Source: an uncultured Granulosicoccus sp.
Lineage (GTDB): Bacteria; Pseudomonadota; Gammaproteobacteria; Granulosicoccales; Granulosicoccaceae
NCBI GenBank assembly: GCA_947492525.1
Contig: CANLNQ010000002.1
Coordinates: 124,001 to 188,000, forward strand
Length of the DNA: 64,000 nt
Direction of reading: 5' to 3'
The first letter of the stretch is position 1, and each line of letters opens with the position of its first letter. Positions 1 to 10,131 of the stretch are shown in pieces. The notes under the pieces were generated by a model, which saw only the letters and a program-made list of their open reading frames with translations, was not told the DNA's origin and searched no databases. Both the position numbers and the translations under genes were made by a program.

Positions 1-566
1 TGACGATCGCCAGTGGCGCTGCCCAGGCGGCCGAACACCCGGCTCAGGAAATGGTGGTCGAGGCCATCACGGCGATGCTGGATGTGCTGGAGAATGACGG
101 GGACAAGATCGAATCCGACCCTGAATACCGGCAGGCCAAGGTGGATGAGCTCATCGTGCCTCACCTCGACTTCGACACCATGACCAAGCTGGCCGTGGGC
201 AAGTTCTGGCGACGGGCGGATGCCGGACAGCAGGAAGAACTGGTCACGGAATTCAAGACGCTGCTGCTCAATACCTACACAGGCGCCTTGACTGAATACA
301 GTGGTGAGACCATCACCTTCGAACCGTTTCGCCCCGAGGAGCGAGAGGATCGGGCGGTGGTGAGATCCACTTTCAGTCAATCCGGTGGAAGCGATGTACC
401 GGTCATCTACAAGCTCCGCGAAAAGAACGGCTGGACCATCTACGATATCGAGGTCAACGGCATCAGTCTGGTCACCAATTACCGCACTGCCTTTACCAAT
501 GAGATCACCAATGGCGGGATTGACGGTCTGCTGGCCACGCTCAAGGAGCGAAATGCCAAGTCATGA
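1..566 (+). CDS. mlaC: MlaC phospholipid-transport periplasmic protein (5' end outside window)
   Basis: Periplasmic carrier of the Mla pathway, which shuttles phospholipid between the outer-membrane MlaA complex and the inner-membrane MlaFEDB transporter. The frame is already open at base 3 and reads TIASGAAQAAEHPAQEM, which looks like the end of a signal peptide (Ala-x-Ala type) followed by the mature protein, so only the first residues are missing. The remaining ~187 residues match the MlaC/Ttg2D family: the DFDTMTKLAVGKFWRRA segment and the C-terminal YDIEVNGISLVTNYR segment are typical. The stop overlaps the mlaB start in ATGA, so the two are translationally coupled. An internal ATG at 51 exists but would remove the export signal. 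Family assignment is confident; the true start lies upstream. Confidence 0.9.
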   Translation, partial: TIASGAAQAAEHPAQEMVVEAITAMLDVLENDGDKIESDPEYRQAKVDELIVPHLDFDTMTKLAVGKFWRRADAGQQEELVTEFKTLLLNTYTGALTEYSGETITFEPFRPEEREDRAVVRSTFSQSGGSDVPVIYKLREKNGWTIYDIEVNGISLVTNYRTAFTNEITNGGIDGLLATLKERNAKS

Positions 567-853
567 CTGACTCGTTCGCGATAGAACAGGCTGGGGAGCG
601 CTGCAGTGTCACCGGGGTGCTGGATTTCACCACCGCCAGGCAGGCGCTCGACAAGCTGGGCGCAGTGGTCAGATCCAATGAACAGCTGACGGTCGATTTC
701 TCTCGGGTAGGGCGTTGCAACAGTGCCGCGCTGGCCCTGTTGATCGAGCTGAAGGCCATTGCGCGACAACAGGGCCATCAGGTCAATTTCAGTGACGTCC
801 CCGGCGGCATACGTCAGCTGGCTCAGGTCTGTCAGGTAGAAGGCTTTATCTGA
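563..853 (+). CDS. mlaB: MlaB-type STAS domain protein
   Basis: A 96-residue single STAS domain protein. MlaB is the cytoplasmic STAS subunit that stabilises the MlaFE ABC transporter. Visible features are the early strand CSVTGVLDFTTARQAL and the STAS helix/loop VDFSRVGRCNSAALALLIEL, where the serine-containing loop is the family hallmark. It overlaps mlaC by four bases (ATGA). In many gammaproteobacteria the next gene is the BolA-like ibaG and then murA; here no BolA-like frame is found and two sensory genes intervene. Two hairpins directly follow the stop. Confidence 0.88.
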   Translation: MTDSFAIEQAGERCSVTGVLDFTTARQALDKLGAVVRSNEQLTVDFSRVGRCNSAALALLIELKAIARQQGHQVNFSDVPGGIRQLAQVCQVEGFI

Positions 854-899
854 CACTGCCGCGTGCCGGGCAGTGTTCGCCTGCCCCGCTCGGGCAGGC
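853..899 (+). terminator. Two adjacent hairpins after mlaB
   Basis: Inverted repeat ACACTGCC (853-860) / GGCAGTGT (869-876) is followed at once by GCCTGCCC (879-886) / GGGCAGGC (892-899). There is no clear T-tract, so this is a candidate transcript end or processing structure for the mla operon rather than a textbook intrinsic terminator. Confidence 0.5.
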
Positions 900-1006
900 C
901 ATTCATCAACATTCAATCTGGCTGCCTTCGTGCCGATACCGACGGTATGGCCGAGCGTTCATCGTGACACGCTTCTCGCCTGTTTCTGCAAGGCGGGAGA
1001 AAGCCG

Positions 1007-1609
1007 ATGGTATCCACTTCAATTCGACGCGTTTCCCTGATCATCGTTCTGGCGATTTACGGCAGTCTGGCCCCGTTGCAGGCGCGTTTTGATCCCGAGA
1101 TCGATGCTGCCGCTCGGCTCTATGTCGCCCGGCATGTCAGCCAATGGCTCAGCGATGCGATCATCATCGAGTCCGTGACGAGTCAGAACCGCTTGCATGC
1201 AGATCTCACGCAGGCAGATATCGACGAGATGGATCGGCAGTGGCAGGAGCAATCCATGGGCGGTGGCCCGCTGGTCGACACGGTGCTCGGCAACGAGCTG
1301 TCGATCCATCTGCGAGATATCGAACGTCGTGCCAACGGTCTGATCACCGAAATCTTCGTGATGGACAATCAGGGCCTGAACGTCGGGTTGAGCAGTCTGA
1401 CCTCGGATTACTGGCAGGCGGACGAAGACAAGTGGCGCAAGTCCTATCTGGCAGGACCCCGGGCGGTTTTCGTGGATGAGGTCGATCTGGATGAATCCTC
1501 TCAGCGTTACCAGACTCAGGTCAGTGTTCCGGTGGTTAGTCCGGACTCAGGAAAGGTGATTGGTGCCGTTACAGTGGGAATAGACGCAGAAGGCCTGTTG
1601 TTGCAATAG
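1007..1609 (+). CDS. Secreted PDC/dCache-type sensor protein
   Basis: A 200-residue protein with an N-terminal signal peptide (RRVSLIIVLAIYGSLAPLQA, cleavage near residue 26) and no further membrane segment. The segment FVMDNQGLNVGLSSLTSDYW followed by QADEDKWRKSY is characteristic of PDC (PhoQ/DcuS/CitA-like) ligand-sensing domains, and the C-terminal VSVPVVSPDSGKVIGAVTVG completes the fold. It has no output domain, so it is a free periplasmic sensor module. It lies 74 bases upstream of a chemoreceptor gene on the same strand, so I infer it works with that receptor as a ligand-binding partner. Domain call is fairly sure; partner and ligand are inference. Confidence 0.75.
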   Translation: MVSTSIRRVSLIIVLAIYGSLAPLQARFDPEIDAAARLYVARHVSQWLSDAIIIESVTSQNRLHADLTQADIDEMDRQWQEQSMGGGPLVDTVLGNELSIHLRDIERRANGLITEIFVMDNQGLNVGLSSLTSDYWQADEDKWRKSYLAGPRAVFVDEVDLDESSQRYQTQVSVPVVSPDSGKVIGAVTVGIDAEGLLLQ

Positions 1610-1683
1610 GCTCGATGCAGGCTTGAGGAGCCGTGCGACCCCTGGCGCTGTTCGAAGACGATGTCACAGAGTATCCAGTTCCC

Positions 1684-3696
1684 ATGAATACAGCTGTACG
1701 TGAATCCGGCAGTGAGAGTGCCAGCAGCGAGTACACCTTGCGCAAGGCCAGTGCCTCGGTCAGTCGCATTCTGCTGATCACCACAGCGGTGTTCAGCATT
1801 CTCGGCTTCACGCTGGTTCTCGGACTCTCTGCCCGAAGCAATTACCTGCATAACCTCCAGGCTGCAAAGACCAGTCAGGATACGATCAGTCGTCTGCTGG
1901 GTTTCCAGATAGCGGGTGCCCTGCGCTGGGACAAGGTGGGCGTTCTTGAAAACCTGCTGACATCGGTAAGCAATGCCTCGGACACCGAGTTGCTGGTGAG
2001 GGTTCGGGTTGCAGATGCCAGATCCAATACCTGGTATGACTCGCTGGGCGCCGACAGAGCGTCCGGTGCCGACGTGAGTTCGAGCGAGAGTACCGTCCCT
2101 GATCAGGCGCTCGCGGCCTTGCCGGGCGCTTCTCGCGTGCAGACCGCCGCCGACCTGCTGGCCGCGGATTTCGTGCGTCGCGCAGCGGCCTCGAGCAGGA
2201 TCGAGAGCGAATTGAACGGCGAGTTCTATCAGGTGGCGGTGCCGGTGACCATGGGCCGGAACAATGAGCGCATCGGCACACTGATGCTGGTGTGGGACTT
2301 CAGCGGCATTGCCGCCGGCATTCAGGCAGAACTGCTCAAGCAGGCCCTGATTGCAGCGCTGGCCTTGCTGGTGTTGTTGCTGGTGCTGTGGCGTGTCAAT
2401 TGGCTGAGCGTGGGCTTGCCACTGCGTATCATCACTGCGCAGATGCTGAGACTGGCCGCCGGTGATACCTCGGTGAACATCGCTGGTCTGGCCAGGCGAG
2501 ACGAAATCGGCTCGATAGCCTCGGCGGTGAATATCTTCAAGAGAGATGCGCTGGCGGCCGTGCAGACACAGGAGTTGAAACGCCTTGCTCAGCAGGAGGC
2601 GGACGTACAGAAGGAGCGGGTCCGCCAGGCCGAGGCCGAGGCTCAGGCCGAAAGGCTCAGGCAGCTGGAAGCCGAGAATCAACGGGTCGAAGAAGAGGCC
2701 AGGCAGGCCGTGCAACTGCGCCAGCGTATCGAACGATTGCTGGAGGCCGTGGATCGGGCAGCGCAGGGCGACTTCACCCACGGTATCGACACCGGTCCGG
2801 TCGACGACGATCTGGCGCGAATTGCCCGAGCCCTGGCAAACCTGTTTGCTGACCTGAACGACAGCTTCGTCGACATCAATCACAGTGCTCACGGGCTCAG
2901 CAGTGCCTCCGGCATGCTGGCGTCCCTGAGTGCAACGATCATGGCGAATGTCGAGGAAAATTCCCTGCAGATCAGCGGTGTCAATGAAGTCACCTCACAC
3001 GTGAGTGCGTCGATGGAGTCGGTGGCCTCGGCGACGGAGCAGGTGAGTGCGTCCATCAGACAGATTGCGGCGCATGCCGGTGATGCCGCCAGTGTTGCAG
3101 CCAGGGCCGTCACGCTGGCCGAGAATACCGACAACAGCATGCGGCAGCTGGCCGAGTCATCCGCTGGCATCGGCAGTGTCATCAAGGTCATCACGTCCAT
3201 CGCCGAACAGACCAATCTGCTGGCCCTCAATGCCACGATCGAGGCAGCCCGTGCCGGGGAGGCCGGCAAGGGCTTCGCTGTCGTGGCCAACGAAGTGAAG
3301 GAGCTTGCCAAGGAGACCGCCAGGGCGACGGAGGAAATCGAGCAGCGAATTGCCTCGATCCAGACTGATGCCGGTCAGGCAGTGGGAGCGATCGGTGACA
3401 TCAATGTGATTGTCAGGCAGATCAGCGAGACGCAGGGTGATATTGCCGAGTCGGTCGAGGAGCAGACATCCGCCACGCGAGAGATCAGCCGCAAGATCCA
3501 GGAGGCGACGATGGGTAATGTGGAAATCAGCGATGTGGTCATCAACGTCTCCGATCAATCCCGGGCCGGTCAATCAACCGCCCTGGAGATCAATACCGCC
3601 GCTCAACAGTTGCGCGCAATGGCCGTGTCGCTGGAAGACATGCTGACCCGTTTCCAGTCTCGAGAAGTCCTGGAGTCGCTGCGTCAGCACGATTGA
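1684..3696 (+). CDS. Methyl-accepting chemotaxis protein
   Basis: A chemoreceptor of ~670 residues. Visible in order: TM1 (~29-50, [19 protein letters not shown]), a periplasmic region of ~170 residues, TM2 (~221-240, rich in Leu), a HAMP domain with the [13 protein letters not shown] signature, a long Glu/Arg/Gln-rich coiled coil (~293-350), a second HAMP-like stretch ([10 protein letters not shown]...), and the MCP signalling domain whose hairpin tip reads [20 protein letters not shown]. It would sit in the inner membrane and drive CheA/CheW. No che genes occur in the window. I see no C-terminal CheR-tethering pentapeptide. The frame also opens at GTG 1633, preceded by AGGAG at a spacing of only two bases; ATG 1684 lacks a clear ribosome site, so the start is uncertain. 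Confidence 0.9.
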   Translation: MNTAVRESGSESASSEYTLRKASASVSRILLITTAVFSILGFTLVLGLSARSNYLHNLQAAKTSQDTISRLLGFQIAGALRWDKVGVLENLLTSVSNASDTELLVRVRVADARSNTWYDSLGADRASGADVSSSESTVPDQALAALPGASRVQTAADLLAADFVRRAAASSRIESELNGEFYQVAVPVTMGRNNERIGTLMLVWDFSGIAAGIQAELLKQALIAALALLVLLLVLWRVNWLSVGLPLRIITAQMLRLAAGDTSVNIAGLARRDEIGSIASAVNIFKRDALAAVQTQELKRLAQQEADVQKERVRQAEAEAQAERLRQLEAENQRVEEEARQAVQLRQRIERLLEAVDRAAQGDFTHGIDTGPVDDDLARIARALANLFADLNDSFVDINHSAHGLSSASGMLASLSATIMANVEENSLQISGVNEVTSHVSASMESVASATEQVSASIRQIAAHAGDAASVAARAVTLAENTDNSMRQLAESSAGIGSVIKVITSIAEQTNLLALNATIEAARAGEAGKGFAVVANEVKELAKETARATEEIEQRIASIQTDAGQAVGAIGDINVIVRQISETQGDIAESVEEQTSATREISRKIQEATMGNVEISDVVINVSDQSRAGQSTALEINTAAQQLRAMAVSLEDMLTRFQSREVLESLRQHD

Positions 3697-3781
3697 CGGC
3701 CAGTCGGTGCCCTGGAGTGTGCGGGAAGATCATCCCGATGTCAGGATTCATCAGAATCGCTACACCCTTTGTCCCGACACC

Positions 3782-3813
3782 GGGACAATCCTGTAACGCG
3801 GGCCTGATATAAT
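3782..3813 (+). promoter_or_regulatory. Candidate extended -10 promoter for murA
   Basis: TGATATAAT at 3805-3813 is an exact extended -10 (TGn-TATAAT). The best -35-like sequence upstream, GGGACA at 3782-3787, is spaced 20 bases away and is weak, as expected for an extended -10 promoter. It lies about 100 bases before the murA start. Confidence 0.55.
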
Positions 3814-3910
3814 TCGCGGTGTGCAATCTGCCGACGGGGTCTCGTCAGGCGGATTGCCGAGCAGCCCTGTCTTCGTGCAGGCAAGTTTCCTTCCTGCACC
3901 GGCAAGATAG

Positions 3911-5838
<1,928 letters not shown>

Positions 5839-5892
5839 TGCCGCCACCTGCCCGGTGGTGGTGTCATATCCAATTCAGGTGGTAATTCCCTC

Positions 5893-6948
5893 ATGAGTAC
5901 TAATACAGACGACCTTCGCATAACCGGTCTGCGCGAGCTGCGCGCACCGCAGGAGCTGTTGAAACTGATTCCGGTCGGTGATGTGGCTGCAGACACCGTG
6001 ACGCGCTGTCGCAACGATGTTCACGATATCCTGGAAGGGCGCGATGATCGCATGGTCGTGGTGGTCGGACCCTGCTCCATTCACGATCCGGATGCCGCGC
6101 TGGAGTATGCACAGAAGCTTGCTGCCGTGAAGAAATCGCTCAGTGACGATCTGTGTATCGTCATGCGGGTGTATTTCGAAAAGCCTCGCACCACGGTGGG
6201 CTGGAAAGGCCTGATCAATGACCCGACCATGGACAATACATTCCAGATCAACGAAGGTCTGGAGATTGCCCGCCGCCTGCTGTCCGATATCAACGACATG
6301 GGCCTGCCTGCCGGTGTCGAATACCTGGATCTCATCAGTCCGCAGTACATTGCGGATTTCGTTGGCTGGGGGGCCATCGGCGCTCGTACCACCGAGAGTC
6401 AGGGTCATCGTGAACTGGCCTCCGGTCTGTCCTGTCCCGTGGGTTTCAAGAACGGGACGGCCGGTAGCGTGCAGATTGCCGTGGATGCCATCGGTGCGGC
6501 ACGTGGCGCGCACAACTTCCTGTCGGTCACCAAGGAAGGCAATTCGGCGATCGTCCAGACCTCCGGCAACAATGATTGCCACCTGATCCTGCGTGGTGGC
6601 AAGTCACACACCAACTACGATGCGGCCAGTGTCGACGATGCCAGTGCACTGCTTGCCAAGGCCGGTCTGCCGGAGCGTGTCATGATCGATTGCAGCCACG
6701 CCAACTCGCGCAAGATGCATCGCCGTCAGCGCTATGTCTGCCGGGACATCTGTGCACAGGTCAGCGACGGCGATCGGCGCATCATGGGTGTGATGATCGA
6801 AAGCAATCTGGTGGAAGGCAGCCAGAACCCCAGCAGCAAGCCTCTGGTTCGAGGTCAGAGTGTGACCGATGCCTGCCTGGCCTGGGATGACACCCTGCCG
6901 CTGCTGGAGCAGCTGGCCGAGGCCGTTCGCACTCGCCGTCAAGGCTGA
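5893..6948 (+). CDS. 3-deoxy-7-phosphoheptulonate (DAHP) synthase, class I
   Basis: Condenses PEP and erythrose-4-phosphate, the entry step of aromatic amino acid synthesis. The 351 residues match the E. coli AroF/G/H type: VVVVGPCSIHDPDAALEYA, FEKPRTTVGWKGLINDP, GARTTESQGHRELASGL and SCPVGFKNGT are all present, as is the metal-binding DCSHANS. An AGGTGG ribosome site precedes the ATG. Which amino acid inhibits this isozyme cannot be read from the sequence, so no aroF/G/H letter is given. It sits 54 bases after hisG; two hairpins without T-tracts follow it. Confidence 0.95.
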   Translation: MSTNTDDLRITGLRELRAPQELLKLIPVGDVAADTVTRCRNDVHDILEGRDDRMVVVVGPCSIHDPDAALEYAQKLAAVKKSLSDDLCIVMRVYFEKPRTTVGWKGLINDPTMDNTFQINEGLEIARRLLSDINDMGLPAGVEYLDLISPQYIADFVGWGAIGARTTESQGHRELASGLSCPVGFKNGTAGSVQIAVDAIGAARGAHNFLSVTKEGNSAIVQTSGNNDCHLILRGGKSHTNYDAASVDDASALLAKAGLPERVMIDCSHANSRKMHRRQRYVCRDICAQVSDGDRRIMGVMIESNLVEGSQNPSSKPLVRGQSVTDACLAWDDTLPLLEQLAEAVRTRRQG

Positions 6949-6962
6949 TTCTGTCCACAAGG

Positions 6963-7019
6963 CGGCCAGTGCCCTGAGCGCTGGCCGGATCTGTTAAGCC
7001 CTCCACACTCCCGGAGGGC
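6963..7019 (+). terminator. Two hairpins after the DAHP synthase gene
   Basis: CGGCCAG (6963-6969) / CTGGCCG (6981-6987) and GCCCTCC (6998-7004) / GGAGGGC (7013-7019). No T-run follows either stem. They are the only strong structures in the 178 bases before the next start, so they may end or stabilise the upstream transcript. Confidence 0.4.
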
Positions 7020-7126
7020 AGGTCTCCCGAAAAAGCCGCAGTCCGCTTCTGCGCGGTCAAGAATGCTCTCGGCAAGCCGATTTGCCCTGTATCTCTCGAA
7101 ACACCGAGTATCACAGGGGTAAGTCC

Positions 7127-7777
7127 ATGGCGCGTTCTTCTGACGCACGGTTTCCGATGTCGCTGATTCGCGACAAGAATTTCCAGATGCGCCAGATTCG
7201 CAGAGTGTTGCTGTTGACGGTGTTCTTCATCCTTCAGTCGACACTGCTGCTGGGGATTTTCTACTACACCTTTCTGGGCAATCTGGTCGCCGGCAATGCG
7301 CCGCTGCTGTTTGCCTCGGAAGACATGGGCCTGTTGTCCGAGTCCATTCCCGATCTGGGCACGGTTCTCGGCAAGTGGATTCTGGTCATGCTGTTGATCA
7401 ATGGCCTGGTCACCGGCGCCATTGCGGTCTACATCATGCGCAGGCTTGGCAATCCCATCCTGGCCATTCGCCGTGCGTTGAACGAGATCGGTGATGGCAA
7501 TCTGAACGTGCGTCTGCGCAGCAACGATACCCGTGAATTCAGTGAACTCTGCGAGGCGCTGAATCGCGCGCTGGAGCAGGTGCAAGGCAAGATCAGCGAG
7601 GCGCGGGCCCTGACCCGGGTGCTGGATACGCTGGAGAACCAGCCGCCGCCGGAAGACACGCAGTTGCGCAAGGCCATGGTCGAGTGTCGGGATGTGTTGA
7701 GCTATTTCGATAGCTCGACGGCTGCTGGAAACGATGACACCACCGGCAAGGAGCAGGTCGGGCAGCAGCCGCGCTAG
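7127..7777 (+). CDS. Membrane protein with a HAMP domain and no output domain
   Basis: A 216-residue protein. TM1 spans ~26-49 (LLLTVFFILQSTLLLGIFYY), a periplasmic loop of ~40 residues follows, then TM2 (WILVMLLINGLVTGAIAVYI), then a HAMP domain (RRLGNPILAIRRALNEIGDG... EFSELCEALNRALEQV) and a short helical tail. There is no kinase, GGDEF or MCP domain. I chose ATG 7127 because GGGGTAAG precedes it; the frame opens upstream at 7082 without such a site. The downstream metzincin starts only 11 bases after the stop, so the pair is probably co-transcribed. Function is unknown; stand-alone HAMP proteins can relay a signal to a separate partner, which here is inference. Confidence 0.7.
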   Translation: MARSSDARFPMSLIRDKNFQMRQIRRVLLLTVFFILQSTLLLGIFYYTFLGNLVAGNAPLLFASEDMGLLSESIPDLGTVLGKWILVMLLINGLVTGAIAVYIMRRLGNPILAIRRALNEIGDGNLNVRLRSNDTREFSELCEALNRALEQVQGKISEARALTRVLDTLENQPPPEDTQLRKAMVECRDVLSYFDSSTAAGNDDTTGKEQVGQQPR

Positions 7778-7788
7778 GGTTCTGCAGC

Positions 7789-10131
7789 GTGAACATTCTC
7801 AAGACGACAGACGCCGTGGCTGGTGGGCTCGGGCGCAGCAGGGAGCACCTCGCTCGATGGCGCTGGCGCACGGGCCGCTGGCTGGAGGCTGCCGAGCTGC
7901 CACGCCTGTTGCTGCCTCTCTGCCTGTGTATCGCGTGCTCGGTGATCAGGCCCGTGCAGGCGCTCGAACCGGTATCCGTCATGGAGATGGCTGCGCAGAA
8001 TGCCTATGAAACGGCACTGCAACAGATCGAGGAACAGCAATACTCGGCGGCGCTGGCTGGTCTGCGCCAGCTGCAGAGACGCTTTCCGGGCTTCCGGCAG
8101 ATGGCTGCCGTACAGACGCGCATTGCGGTGCTGCAGGAGTCTGCCGATGCCGGGCAGTCGCTGGTGGTATTCCTGCGAGCCCTGACGCTGCGTGAATCCG
8201 GCGACATCGTGGCGGCTCTGGAGGCGCTGGACGTCATTGCTTCGGCCGATCCGGCCGGTACGCTGACCGATGATGCCCTGTATGTCACGGCTTATCTGCA
8301 GATCATGGATCGCTACGATTTTCAGGCGGCTCGCATTGCCCTGCAGACGCTGGAGGCGCGTTTTCCGGAATCGGCCTACTCGGACTCTGCCCATTATCTG
8401 GACGCCATTGCCCTGGAGCAACTGGGCGAGACCCTGCAGGCGCGTGATCGCCTGTTGGCGCTGCGCGCCAGGCACACGGCGCTGGATCTGCCCCTGGACT
8501 TTCGCTGGCCGCGCGGCAGTGTGCTGTCACGCTACTGGTTCGACCGAGCGGACCGACGTCTGGCCATCGTCGAGCAGCGTCTGGCCAGCGCCAGTCGTCC
8601 GGATGTGCAGCAGGATCAGGATGACGGCAGATTGCGCATAGCGGTCAGTGTCGAAGGCATGGACCTGCAGCTGTTGCTGTTGCCAAGTCCGCTGACCCGC
8701 GAGACACAGTGGCTCGACAGCAATCTGGCCCGCGACCTGCCGCCGTCCATCGGGGTGTTCGATGGTACCGTGGAGGGCGTGGACAACAGTTGGGTGCGCG
8801 TGGTGCTGGAGCAGGACTCGATCAGCGGGGTCGTCAATCTGGGAGGGCAGCAGTACCGCCTGCAACCGGCCAATCTCATCGGCACTCTGGATTACTACCA
8901 GCCGCAGTCGCGCAAGCGCGAGCCGGATCGCAGTCAGCACTCCGATCTGGCGGATTCGCTTCAGGGGCTTGATGCTCTGGTAGCGCCACCGGAACAGGGC
9001 CTCTCTGCCCTGAAGGGCCGTTCGCGCAGCATACAGACCGATATGCGAGCCGTTCCCGTATCCATCGTGGTCGACAGTCAGTACGATCGCTACTACGGCG
9101 GGCGAGGCATGTCCAACGCGCTCAACAACCTCAATGTGGCCGATGGCGTGTACCGCGAACTGGGCCTGGCCCTGACGCTTGATGAGGCCATGACACTGGG
9201 CGCCGAAGCCGATCCGATGGATCTCGGAGCCGTGACTCTCGAGAGCATATTGCGCTCGTTTCGTGACTATCGGCTGCAATACAAGACCCTGTTCGAAGAC
9301 AGCGCGCTGACCTATCTGTTCACCGGCAACCCGAAGACGGATGTCACCCTGGGCCTGGCGTGGATCGACACCACCTGTCGGCTGGATGGCTACGATGTGG
9401 GGGTGACCACACCCAGTACGTTCGGGGATGTGTTGCTGAGCCACGAGCTGGGTCATTCGCTGGGTGCGCTGCACGATACGGACACCGCCTGCGATGACAA
9501 CTCGCGTTCTCTGATGTGGCCCAACATCTCCGAACGGACCGAGGCCGAATTCTCCAGTTGCAGTCGCACCGAGGTGCTGCAGTCGCGTGCGGGCAGCTGC
9601 CTGCTGAACAGTGTCGATCTGCAGCTGGGTGCCAGTTCAGCGGGTAGCAGCCTGATGTTCGACATTCGAAATTCCGATACGGGCCTGACGCTGGATGCAC
9701 AGCTGATTGTGGAAACCAGTGCCCCGGATCAGCTGCTCTGGCCTGCCGGTTGCCAGGTACAGACGCCGACGAGTGCGCTGTGTCATGTCAGCGGGCTCTT
9801 GCCGGCGGAGGTGAGGAGTCTGTCCTTCCCGGTCAGTGAGGACTTCCAGAGCAGTGAGGCGCCGGTCACCGGACAATTGCAGCCACTGGGCGTCATGGAG
9901 TTGCAGAATGCCGATAACACGGCCACGGTCTCGCCGGCTGGCGGGGTGAGTCAGGCGCACCTGAACATCGTGCAGCCGGATACCGACCTGGCCTCGGTGC
10001 CGGGGGAAGAGACCGAATCGGCAGACAGCCCCGGGCAGGGTGCTGCCAATGCCGGCGGCGGTATCGCGTTCTGGATGTTACTGTGCCTGTTCGGCCTGCG
10101 TGTGCAACGCCTTCGCACCGTGTGCGTCTAG
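7789..10131 (+). CDS. Secreted TPR-metzincin metalloprotease with GlyGly-CTERM-like tail
   Basis: A 780-residue exported protein. After a ~38-residue Arg-rich N-region comes a signal peptide (LPRLLLPLCLCIACSVIRPV, ending near Gln-Ala). Residues ~65-275 are TPR-like helical repeats. A metzincin domain follows, with zinc motif HELGHSLGALHD (His552, Glu553, His556, His562) and a probable Met-turn at SRSLMWPN; this is the reprolysin (M12B)-like pattern. A Cys-containing beta region precedes a C-terminus with Gly-Gly-Gly, a hydrophobic helix (IAFWMLLCLFGL) and Arg residues, like the GlyGly-CTERM signal cleaved by rhombosortase. The GTG start has only a weak TAGGGT site; no better in-frame start precedes the signal peptide. 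Its TAG stop shares CTAG with the convergent protease gene. Substrate is unknown. Confidence 0.8.
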   Translation: MNILKTTDAVAGGLGRSREHLARWRWRTGRWLEAAELPRLLLPLCLCIACSVIRPVQALEPVSVMEMAAQNAYETALQQIEEQQYSAALAGLRQLQRRFPGFRQMAAVQTRIAVLQESADAGQSLVVFLRALTLRESGDIVAALEALDVIASADPAGTLTDDALYVTAYLQIMDRYDFQAARIALQTLEARFPESAYSDSAHYLDAIALEQLGETLQARDRLLALRARHTALDLPLDFRWPRGSVLSRYWFDRADRRLAIVEQRLASASRPDVQQDQDDGRLRIAVSVEGMDLQLLLLPSPLTRETQWLDSNLARDLPPSIGVFDGTVEGVDNSWVRVVLEQDSISGVVNLGGQQYRLQPANLIGTLDYYQPQSRKREPDRSQHSDLADSLQGLDALVAPPEQGLSALKGRSRSIQTDMRAVPVSIVVDSQYDRYYGGRGMSNALNNLNVADGVYRELGLALTLDEAMTLGAEADPMDLGAVTLESILRSFRDYRLQYKTLFEDSALTYLFTGNPKTDVTLGLAWIDTTCRLDGYDVGVTTPSTFGDVLLSHELGHSLGALHDTDTACDDNSRSLMWPNISERTEAEFSSCSRTEVLQSRAGSCLLNSVDLQLGASSAGSSLMFDIRNSDTGLTLDAQLIVETSAPDQLLWPAGCQVQTPTSALCHVSGLLPAEVRSLSFPVSEDFQSSEAPVTGQLQPLGVMELQNADNTATVSPAGGVSQAHLNIVQPDTDLASVPGEETESADSPGQGAANAGGGIAFWMLLCLFGLRVQRLRTVCV

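Noticed and set aside
1516-2892. 458-codon minus-strand frame
   Set aside because: Antisense shadow of the chemoreceptor gene; composition rich in Gln/His as usual for such shadows.
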